DNA of 64,000 nt. Origin: JBAXQQ01 sp037131695. GTDB lineage: Bacteria; Armatimonadota; Hebobacteria; CAIYQO01. The stretch covers positions 1-64,000 of the forward strand of contig CAZWZF010000013.1 of assembly GCA_964638715.1 (NCBI GenBank), written 5' to 3'. Each line of letters starts with the position of its first letter. Within the stretch, counting starts at the first letter, position 1. A model generated the notes under the pieces. It saw nothing but the letters and a program-made list of their open reading frames with translations, did no database searches and was not told the DNA's origin. Below are positions 18,401 through 25,268 of this stretch, piece by piece. Both the position numbers and the translations under genes were made by a program.

Positions 18401-19249
18401 AAAGTGTACCTGATGGGTGGCGACAGCGACGGACGAATCTGGGAAGTAAAAGGATTGGACACTATTAAGCGTACCCGAATGGAACTGACAATTACCGATG
18501 CGGATGTTAAAAATGCTACCCAGGCGTTGACTGATTTTCAGAGAGTTATCGGCAGCGCAGCAGCTGCGACAACAATCAACCATGCACCAGCAGCAGTTCT
18601 AATTGACGGCATGCTGAATGAGTGGGATTTCTCCCAGGCAAATTCTATAACAGCTGGTCCGGGACGCGGTGGAAAGGCAATTTCCGCATATGATGATAAA
18701 TTCCTGTATGTGGCATATCGAGTAGCGGATGACTCGCCATTCCTGAATACGGGTGCTGATTGGCCATATTTATTTAAAACTGGCGATCTGGTTGACATGA
18801 TGCTGTGTACCACCGCAGGTGCTGATCCAAATAGAAAAGCCGGCAAAGGTGATATGCGTTTGCTGTTCGCACCGTTCCAGGGGAAGCCAATAGTAATATT
18901 AAACCAAAAAGTGGCAGATGGTGGACCGGCAGTACCATTAAAGTTCACTTCACCAGGACAATTTGAAGATTATGAGCGCGTAGTGATGCTGACAGACGCA
19001 AAAATTGCGGTAAAGACTACTCCAGACGGCTACACACTGGAAGCTGCCATACCGCTTGCGGAAATTGGATTTAATCCACAACCCGGTCAAAACTACCCGT
19101 TAGATTTTGGCATCCTTTATGGCGATACAACCGGGACTAAAACCATTTTGCGTTCTTATTGGGCTAACCGAAAAACATCAATAGTTGGAGATATCCCAAC
19201 TGAGAGCCGCATCACTCCACCGAATATGGGAACAGCAAAAGTGGAATGA
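15455..19249 (+). CDS. Secreted CBM9-like / beta-propeller / CBM9-like protein, 1264 aa
   Basis: A signal peptide (about 1-30) is followed by a CBM9/DOMON-type domain (about 40-265; IDDKLDDWDLSG, then DADNLYITVTFRDDTP), a FlgD-type Ig-like segment (about 290-370; NTDGDLVRTLL, then ERWDGLNDFGDVLPAGKYTA), a long beta-propeller region with NHL-type phrases (DLTISPDGKKIYVSDQGR; MPGGLAFDLKGRLWVTEM), and a second CBM9-like domain at the C-terminus (about 1065-1264; LIDGMLNEWDFS, DDKFLYVAYRVADDS). I infer an extracellular glycan-binding scaffold; no catalytic motif is evident. The ATG at 15455 is preceded by GGAGG. It stands alone on the plus strand, flanked by remnants of decayed genes. Confidence 0.82.
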   Translation: MLAYQYFRVVFPITIFILLFSMMLSPSVKAGGVVIEGKHQFISVVPAPGKVVIDDKLDDWDLSGEILTYEFLETAEKRHARTAMMYDADNLYITVTFRDDTPMMNMVNGKVDKSRGWDSDAYQVRLVNDPGVGYPIQAKKELPIGRDLIFWYFTGNKEPWLAVTDFTIVPPGESRYDFENVRVFSGTDSGVAFAPVDGGYILEAKVPWKRLDMTGPPAPGTKIAMTSQHLWGNDTGTRYSTSVNDITAPGGGFTYQRVTGWGYALFEPTGKLARDREELPKPMAVANTLSFTYNLPQAGFASIGIFNTDGDLVRTLLTAEKRQVGENTERWDGLNDFGDVLPAGKYTAKMLTHQGITQEWIVSLHNSGNPPWVTSNGKGSWGGDHGVPLDVAASADRIFLLWDSAEAGWHLIGCTPDGQKQWGTWVYQNYPAPNSLATDGKLVYVSQGAGITVHDGETGKPLTFSNNKRGFDIEGGGVTDIVYNDKHLYALAKGKVYKIQLDPPKIISSINVGEGTKGLAIVTNSNFLLTIAADGTILRIDPPMLTKEVLFAAPLVNPFDLTISPDGKKIYVSDQGRTENVVKVFSYPDGNPAGTVGKPGGRPAIGKFDPNGLFMPGGLAFDLKGRLWVTEMDQSPKRISVWQPVGKQGKLVNEYFGGSAYSVGLSADPENPENVYIHNTRWIVDYEKRTAKLDCTFMRPGYYGLQPAASNGFMGYSLRIRHMNGRTFLFSATSVWEMIGDHAVPIFAAAGMERAPGWPIIMKPNPWAWSCYWYDLNHDGFMQSNEVESVEKRGGIDMNWGTNMGDDLALEIGTARVGVKEWRDSLPIWNKPYDVKPVFQPKENLWGGVNWNKDLSRCYTLETNEGYYNNDMRRNGIACYTPDGKRLWRFKAGIGMDVNAPLTKVGEIRGAQKFIGFIQTGPDKGGELVTVNGYYGNYNMLNEDGLFVHEFCHDNRRGYPQDSNNLNPEGFSGFIFQHPKTKKVYLMGGDSDGRIWEVKGLDTIKRTRMELTITDADVKNATQALTDFQRVIGSAAAATTINHAPAAVLIDGMLNEWDFSQANSITAGPGRGGKAISAYDDKFLYVAYRVADDSPFLNTGADWPYLFKTGDLVDMMLCTTAGADPNRKAGKGDMRLLFAPFQGKPIVILNQKVADGGPAVPLKFTSPGQFEDYERVVMLTDAKIAVKTTPDGYTLEAAIPLAEIGFNPQPGQNYPLDFGILYGDTTGTKTILRSYWANRKTSIVGDIPTESRITPPNMGTAKVE

Positions 19250-19289
19250 AAATATACCTGTAAAAATCTGATAAATCGGCTTAACGAAA

Positions 19290-19415
19290 TTAATTGCCGG
19301 TAATAATTTCGCGCGTCGCTGCAACATGTGTTGCACCAGCAGGATCAACCGCTATAGTTGCCAGACTGCAGAATATACTAAAGGCCAATATCAAAATAAT
19401 CTTATTCGTAATGCA
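19290..19415 (-). pseudogene. Remnant of a signal-peptide-bearing gene start
   Basis: On the minus strand a frame reads KIILILAFSIFCSLATIAVD and a further 17 or so residues to a TAA. This is a typical lipid-crossing signal peptide, but there is no in-frame ATG or GTG; an ATG preceded by AAGG lies just upstream in another frame. It is probably the disrupted 5' end of a lost secreted-protein gene. Confidence 0.45.
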
Positions 19416-19421
19416 TCCTTA

Positions 19422-19513
19422 TTATTTGATTTTATTGTCAGTACATACATGATGGTTGATAAGTCCCATTTCCATGAGTTGCAACATCAGGTCAGCAACT
19501 AATTCACTGGTGT
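19422..19513 (-). pseudogene. Duplicated 3' end of the six-hairpin glycosidase gene
   Basis: The minus strand reads YTSELVADLMLQLMEMGLIN then HHVCTDNKIK and stop. The intact gene at 21034-22977 ends YTSELVADLMLQIMEMGLIN then YNVSTHD. Nucleotide identity is high by eye. The fragment begins 8 nt after the stop codon of the FAD oxidoreductase gene, so that gene is flanked by the intact gene on one side and its duplicated tail on the other, in the same orientation. Confidence 0.85.
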
Positions 19514-19520
19514 ATAAACT

Positions 19521-20807
19521 TTATGCCTGAGTAATTCCCAGCGCGTGTTGGAGTTTTCCCACATTCAATTCGCGGGGTTGCCATCCCTGCTGAACACATA
19601 ACGCGGCCGCGACGCCAACAGCAATACCTATATGCATGGTGATTTGCTGAACACGGTAACTGGCGTGGGCCTCATGGGTTCCGGCGATATTGCGGCCAGC
19701 AAGCAACAGACCATCGCAACCTTCCGGCACCAGGCAACCGTATGGCAGATCGTAGGCTGGCACCTTGCCAGCAAACCCTTCCGCCTGTCCGACGCCATCC
19801 GGATTGTGGATGTCAATGGGGAAACAGACTTCGCGCACCACCGCGTCTTCGCGACGCAAGCCAGACGCAAGCATCCCGATAGTCACTGTGGTCAGGCCGC
19901 GGAAGCGCCGTGTCTCCCGCACCCCCACAGCGGCCGGCATCTCGGCTATATAGCAGTTTTCATAACCGGGAGCCTTTCGGCACAGGAATTCAGCCACAAT
20001 CCGCGCCTGCTGACGGCCAATAATCTCAGCCCTGGTTAAATCAATCGCTGAAAGTCCATTCACTTTATTTATTTGCGTTGCGTTTATTACCCGACGACCT
20101 GGCATGCGCGAACCATAAATACGAATGATGCCAACCTCCGGAGGTAATTCTTTCATCTCCCGGCCCCGCATCACAATGTCGTGCCAGGAACCGTCAGGCA
20201 ACATCAGTTGGACCGCCTCCTCCTCTGACCCGCATGTAAAGGCATTATCATCAACACCGCCTATTTCGAACATGACGCTCATTGGTTGTGTCAGTCCATC
20301 GTTTTCGCGTCCCTGTTCAAATGAAACGCCGGCAGAAGCGGCTATATCGCCATCACCGGTTGAATCGATTACGATACGGGCGTAAATGTCGTGTAATCCT
20401 TCTTTGTTTAGAACCCGGACGCCAGAAACCTGTTTATCGTTGAGGATTGCACTGACGCACCATGTATGCAATAGAAGGGTGACTCCTGCCTTAATGAGAG
20501 CTTTGGCCAGAACCAGATCCGCCAGTTTGGAACTCTCGCTTTCGAGGGCATCGAGGAGTTCGGTAACTATCGGATGAGGATGACGGCACCACCCCATAAT
20601 CGGCTGCACCAAACCATTGACAAACGCACCACCAAGGCGACCGCCACGTTCCACAAGCAATACACTACAACCTTGTCGGGCAGCGGCAATAGCCGCCGTA
20701 ACAGCTCCCAGTCCTCCGCCGCAAATCAGCACATCCCACGGCTGCGCGGCCTCCGCATACACACTTTTCATAGGTCCGGCAATTCCGTCGTTGATAGGTG
20801 TAGTCAT
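19521..20807 (-). CDS. FAD-dependent oxidoreductase (FAD_oxidored type)
   Basis: A Rossmann dinucleotide-binding motif lies at residues 24-60 (DVLICGGGLGAVTAAIAAAR, then VLLVERGGRLGG), and the second FAD-contacting segment is ARIVIDSTGDGDIAASAG. The C-terminal part includes YGCLVPEGCDGLLLAGRNI, again typical of this family. The protein (428 aa) is cytoplasmic. Family members oxidise unknown small molecules or sugars and often sit in polysaccharide loci of PVC-type bacteria; the substrate here is not known. ATG 20807 follows AAAGGAG by 6 nt. The gene is visibly GC-richer (35 of 60 bases in the line at 19561) than the upstream six-hairpin gene (26 of 60 at 22021), which, with the duplicated gene tail after it, suggests insertion. 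Confidence 0.85.
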   Translation of the reverse strand: MTTPINDGIAGPMKSVYAEAAQPWDVLICGGGLGAVTAAIAAARQGCSVLLVERGGRLGGAFVNGLVQPIMGWCRHPHPIVTELLDALESESSKLADLVLAKALIKAGVTLLLHTWCVSAILNDKQVSGVRVLNKEGLHDIYARIVIDSTGDGDIAASAGVSFEQGRENDGLTQPMSVMFEIGGVDDNAFTCGSEEEAVQLMLPDGSWHDIVMRGREMKELPPEVGIIRIYGSRMPGRRVINATQINKVNGLSAIDLTRAEIIGRQQARIVAEFLCRKAPGYENCYIAEMPAAVGVRETRRFRGLTTVTIGMLASGLRREDAVVREVCFPIDIHNPDGVGQAEGFAGKVPAYDLPYGCLVPEGCDGLLLAGRNIAGTHEAHASYRVQQITMHIGIAVGVAAALCVQQGWQPRELNVGKLQHALGITQA

Positions 20808-20938
20808 TTCATGCTCCTTTAAATGGCATACAACATCGGTATCTGCTATCTATTTGAACAAATACAATCATAACCAATATCAAAGTAATATTATTCATAA
20901 CAGAACTTTCACTTTGCAAGAGAATTCTGCTTAAAAAT

Positions 20939-20988
20939 GGTCGCTTCGACAAGTTCAGCGACCGGTCACTGAACTTGTCGAAGTGACC
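20939..20988. repeat. Intergenic palindromic (REP-like) repeat, copy 1
   Basis: Two 25-bp arms (20939-20963 and 20964-20988) pair with two mismatches; the core is TTCGACAAGTTCAG. It is followed by a TTAAACGAAAGTCCTG sequence that also follows, with changes, the related copies at 37788-37863 and 48096-48142. It lies between the six-hairpin and FAD genes and could also form a strong RNA hairpin. Confidence 0.8.
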
Positions 20989-21033
20989 TTAAACGAAAGT
21001 CCTGTCATAACTAACACCATTCTTTCGTCTGAT

Positions 21034-22977
21034 TTAATCGTGAGTAGATACATTATAGTTGATAAGGCCCATCTCCATGATTTGCAACATCAAGTCAGCA
21101 ACCAATTCGCTGGTGTATGGACTTCCACGCCATTCAAAACCATTACTGCGTTCTAACCATGGGTCGGCAATTGCTTCGGTCATGGCACCCCGATACAGGC
21201 CATCGACAACCTGAACATAAAAATTAAGTTGCATTATCCGGTTTTTTAGTTGTTCAAATAACGGGTTAGCTGTTTTCCTGAAAAGCCGGTCAAGACACTG
21301 AATCTTGCGGTTACCGTAGGAATAGACTGAATATTGATTAAAGTTCTGTTGTTCACTATGAGCTCCTTGAGTGGGTGCATTCACCCAGCTAAGCTGTTTC
21401 GGGCACCAATAGAGCAGTGCATAATAAGCGTTGGCTACTGCACGATCGAGATTTTCTTGATCCCCCGTTCTATCATGCTTGTCCAGCCAATATTCCATCA
21501 CAGCACAGACACTGTCCTGTTCAAAATCACCTGGCGGTAAATCAGGATGCATGCCGGTATACCAAAAACGTCCTTCTACATTCACACGAAGGAATTGCTC
21601 CATATCAACGCTGAGTTTGAGATAACGATCATCACCTGTAATAGACGCAATAATCGGCAATCCCACCAAAGCTCTACTGCTGACTACAGAAAATGACTTC
21701 TCACTGGACTTAATATCAACACACTGAGGCAACCCGCCGTCTAAATTCTGTTGTACCAATACCCATTCCAACGATGCAATGGCTGCTTTATACCAATCCT
21801 GCCGGTCAATACCCTCGGTCTCCTTCACCCTTTGCCAAATCTGCAATATATACCGTGCCATCCAAACATTTATATCAACCTTATAACCATCATGGTTCCA
21901 ATCCCAACTACAAAAACCTTCTGCAATAGCACCATTGGGTCGTTCCGCTTTCTGGAAATACCAACTGGTATGAAACACCCCACTGGGTTGCTGTCCCTTT
22001 AATGCAAAATCAATTTGTTCAAACGCCCGGTCACGCCAGAGTTCTTCGCCAGTAATTTCATAAAGTCTATATTCAAACCAGGCAATATAAGGATTATTGC
22101 CGATATAAACAAATGGTGTACCACGATGATGTTCGTAGCCAACGCCTGGTTTCCAACTCTGCATTTTCCGACGACCGTCAAGAACGATATCAAAAGCTTC
22201 TTGCGGCATACGGACATTCAATGAATCATCCACCCGATAGTTATTAAGCTTAATCCAATCCTGCACAATTTCTATAATGGTACTTGTAAACTCGCCTGAA
22301 TCATTTATTATTAATTGCAATGGGATTTCGTAACAAATTCCCGCAGTTAATTGTCCGATACGAAATTGCGGAGCGATTTCACGATTAGCGAAGTGGAACC
22401 CTGTTTTCCCTGTCCATGTAGTTGGATTAAGATAATCAGAATTGCTATCGATGGCGAATAGCACAACCAGTGATAAGTCCGGTCTGTATGTTAAAACTCC
22501 CGGAACACCACAGTAACGCATCGGAGTTATGGCGACCTTTTCGCTATTACCCGCCCAAGGATAGCTCTGTACCCGCCAGTCGTGACTGAAAGTATCATGG
22601 TATGCTAAACACACTTCCCAATCAGGAAGGTCTTTATTAACTGACCATGAGGATGTCCAACACATTGCCGGCAGATCTGCAGAAATTGAAAATGTTATTG
22701 TATAACTAAAGATAACGCCATCAATATCTTCCTTACCAAAGAATTTAACAGTTTGCTCACCAATCTGCTCAAATTTTGATGTCGCCAACCAGCGTATTTT
22801 ACTATTCTTCAGGTTGCGTAACGAAAACATACCCTTTGTTACCGGCTGTTCCACTAATTTATCATGGAATAATATCCTGCCCAGCGACCATCCAGCCTGC
22901 GTTAGTGAAAACTCCCAGCGTAGTCCTGATGAATTAGCCAGTGTTAATGTTGTTGGTATTTGGTCATTTTTTTGCAA
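21034..22977 (-). CDS. Six-hairpin glycosidase-like protein, 647 aa
   Basis: An N-terminal beta-sandwich of about 240 residues is followed by an alpha/alpha six-hairpin toroid: repeated helical pairs such as NPYIAWFEYRLYEITGEELW, WVLVQQNLDGGLPQ, DRAVANAYYALLYW and the closing YTSELVADLMLQIMEMG. This is the layout of several glycoside hydrolase and lyase families, but I cannot assign one. No signal peptide, so probably cytoplasmic. The best start is TTG at 22977, with AAAGGA 9 nt upstream and no nearby in-frame ATG. It begins 24 nt after the GH42-like gene, in the same operon. A partial copy of its 3' end lies at 19422-19513. Confidence 0.78.
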   Translation of the reverse strand: MQKNDQIPTTLTLANSSGLRWEFSLTQAGWSLGRILFHDKLVEQPVTKGMFSLRNLKNSKIRWLATSKFEQIGEQTVKFFGKEDIDGVIFSYTITFSISADLPAMCWTSSWSVNKDLPDWEVCLAYHDTFSHDWRVQSYPWAGNSEKVAITPMRYCGVPGVLTYRPDLSLVVLFAIDSNSDYLNPTTWTGKTGFHFANREIAPQFRIGQLTAGICYEIPLQLIINDSGEFTSTIIEIVQDWIKLNNYRVDDSLNVRMPQEAFDIVLDGRRKMQSWKPGVGYEHHRGTPFVYIGNNPYIAWFEYRLYEITGEELWRDRAFEQIDFALKGQQPSGVFHTSWYFQKAERPNGAIAEGFCSWDWNHDGYKVDINVWMARYILQIWQRVKETEGIDRQDWYKAAIASLEWVLVQQNLDGGLPQCVDIKSSEKSFSVVSSRALVGLPIIASITGDDRYLKLSVDMEQFLRVNVEGRFWYTGMHPDLPPGDFEQDSVCAVMEYWLDKHDRTGDQENLDRAVANAYYALLYWCPKQLSWVNAPTQGAHSEQQNFNQYSVYSYGNRKIQCLDRLFRKTANPLFEQLKNRIMQLNFYVQVVDGLYRGAMTEAIADPWLERSNGFEWRGSPYTSELVADLMLQIMEMGLINYNVSTHD

Positions 22978-23001
22978 TTTAATTAATCCTTTATTTTATT
23001 T

Positions 23002-25263
23002 TTATGGTTTAACATCAACCAACTGATACACCGCCGTTCCCACTGTTGCCATATTAAACTTTATTTCCCTCGTATCTGCCGCGACTTCATTGCCAGTAAC
23101 CAGGTTTATTACTTTCGTGCGTCGCGGCAAGTGGATAATTTTATCACCAGGCATTACGCTGTGCAAAGCTACTATTTGCTGGCTGGCGACAATTACGTCA
23201 TCGCTATCGCACCATACGTGCGCTTTCGCCAATTTAGCCGCGTTTCGCCAGAATCCTGCCGGCAATGGCAATGCCGCGGCAAATACGCTGGTCCAACCGT
23301 CCTGTTCCTTAACCGATAGCGCACTGCAATTTTGCGATTGCTGGGTAAATGCTGATGCCAGAGCGATGCCATCGGATGGATATAATTGTGGACCATACCC
23401 CAGTCCATCGCCTATTGCCTGCCCTGCGATACCGTTTGTTAAAGCATGTCCGCCTAAAAGCAAACCTCGACGTTGATAATTGCCTTTTATCACATCAAAA
23501 TTAAAACCGGTCAAACGCGTTGCGTTTGCAGCATCAATTTTATTGCCATCGCTGATGCCGGAACCTGGTCCCCATACTATTACATTGCCATCACGTTGAA
23601 TGCGTTTTACCAGTTCAAGCCGATGCGCGTCTATGCGGAAAAGATTCGGGAAATACCACACTTTATGCGGGGGTAGATTAGCAAGAGAAAGGTCTTCCAG
23701 CAAATATATCCGGTATGGCACTCCGCAACGGGCTATTCCCAGCCGCAATTGTTCGGATACCGCCAGAAATGGGTAGCGTCCAGCACCATTAGTATCCAGC
23801 ATGGCAGCATCATCAATTACAATAGCAATACCCGGTTCGTCTTTATGCGGCCAGTTAACGGCCTCATTAAGTACCTTTACCTGGCGTGAAATTACCGGCT
23901 GCATTGCCGGGTCGCTAAACCAATTAGCGTATAAGTCCATCCAGTATGGCCACCACCCGCGTGATAATGCAGTGGCGATATTTCGCCAGGTTATCGCTTC
24001 AAATTCTGCCAGGTTGCGTGCCGGTGCGGACTCGCGACTTTTCGCGTTGCCTGCATAGGTGCGGGTATCCATTTCACATAAGAAAAGTTTTCCGCGTAAA
24101 GTGCAAGAATCCGCCGCGCCTTCCGGTTCAAAGATGCCGCCCATCCCGCGCGACTGGTAATCATGCGGAGTTATCAACCCGTCTATACCGGGGGCGTCAA
24201 AAAGCTCAGCAACCGCAGATGACCCGCATCCCCCCATTAACTCCAATCCAAAAGGCTGCATAGGCTGCCTGGTATCAAAAAAGTCGGAAATATTCCACCC
24301 TTGCATCGTTTGCTTAAACATATCATGCAAAATAGGAACCCGGCCATTGCAGCCATCTTTCATTGCTACGGAAACCTGTCGGACACGCTGATGAAACAGC
24401 CCGCGCAAACAAAGCAGCCAGTCGCGCTGTTGCGCGTTATCTTTGCCGGCCTGCCAGAAAGGAATCATCGCCGCATCGCGAACGTTGCCGCGCAGTTTAT
24501 CTGCCGGTGGTATGGCAGCGTCAATAGTAATTTTCACATCACCCCAGGCAGCCTGCAATTTAGCGTCATCTCCGTATGTTTTCTTCAAATATTCCCGCCA
24601 TGTGGTCACCATCACCGGACTGCGGTCACTGAGCCACCCCATAATTGTTGATTCATGAGTACCCTCACATCGCCAAAAATCAGCATAAGCAACTATTTTA
24701 TCGCGGTAAGGCTGTTTTTCATACCAGCGAACCAGGGCACCAGCAGCACTGGCAGAATTATCCCAAAATTTGGCAGATGCCAGCGAAGGAACATTCAGTC
24801 TTTCACCGGTTTCAGTCAGCACTAATTCATCAGAATTTGCCTTTTTCCAGGCATCAGGCTCATCCAGTCCAAAACGCACTACTAATGATGAATCCGGCGC
24901 GAGATTCATGGTATGCAGTGCACCGCCATCAAAAACATCATATTTACTATAATTCAGTGTTTTATATATCGGATTTTCCGCAATAGTATTATCAGGATTC
25001 CAGAAAAACAGTGTTCCCTGCATCACCGGCGGTCCGGTAAAAATGAACCCTGGTTTAAATTGCGAGAAATTGCTGACATGCTTTTCAACCCACGGTTTCT
25101 CCCAGAATATCGGACTGTAACCAGACATTGGCAGCAATTTCCCATCGATAGACAACACCGGACGACCATTATTTAAAGATACTTTTGTTTCAACGGCATT
25201 GGACATTAGACCCGCAAATATCAATACAACAATAATCCATAATTTCATAATAAACTGGGACAT
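23002..25263 (-). CDS. Secreted GH42-like (clan A TIM-barrel) glycosidase
   Basis: After a signal peptide (about 1-23), residues from about 30 onward have the layout of GH42-type beta-galactosidases: an opening RPVLSIDGKLLPMSGYSP strand, a (beta/alpha)8 region with GKLFLCEMDTRTYAG carrying a candidate catalytic glutamate, and a C-terminal flavodoxin-like part (IAIVIDDAAML to VIVWGPGSG) like the trimerisation domain, ending in a small beta domain. Sequence is divergent and the usual acid/base motif is not clear, so specificity is open. It begins 5 nt after the stop of the double pectate-lyase-like gene; ATG 25263 has GAAGGA upstream. Confidence 0.72.
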   Translation of the reverse strand: MSQFIMKLWIIVVLIFAGLMSNAVETKVSLNNGRPVLSIDGKLLPMSGYSPIFWEKPWVEKHVSNFSQFKPGFIFTGPPVMQGTLFFWNPDNTIAENPIYKTLNYSKYDVFDGGALHTMNLAPDSSLVVRFGLDEPDAWKKANSDELVLTETGERLNVPSLASAKFWDNSASAAGALVRWYEKQPYRDKIVAYADFWRCEGTHESTIMGWLSDRSPVMVTTWREYLKKTYGDDAKLQAAWGDVKITIDAAIPPADKLRGNVRDAAMIPFWQAGKDNAQQRDWLLCLRGLFHQRVRQVSVAMKDGCNGRVPILHDMFKQTMQGWNISDFFDTRQPMQPFGLELMGGCGSSAVAELFDAPGIDGLITPHDYQSRGMGGIFEPEGAADSCTLRGKLFLCEMDTRTYAGNAKSRESAPARNLAEFEAITWRNIATALSRGWWPYWMDLYANWFSDPAMQPVISRQVKVLNEAVNWPHKDEPGIAIVIDDAAMLDTNGAGRYPFLAVSEQLRLGIARCGVPYRIYLLEDLSLANLPPHKVWYFPNLFRIDAHRLELVKRIQRDGNVIVWGPGSGISDGNKIDAANATRLTGFNFDVIKGNYQRRGLLLGGHALTNGIAGQAIGDGLGYGPQLYPSDGIALASAFTQQSQNCSALSVKEQDGWTSVFAAALPLPAGFWRNAAKLAKAHVWCDSDDVIVASQQIVALHSVMPGDKIIHLPRRTKVINLVTGNEVAADTREIKFNMATVGTAVYQLVDVKP

Positions 25264-25268
25264 TTTAT

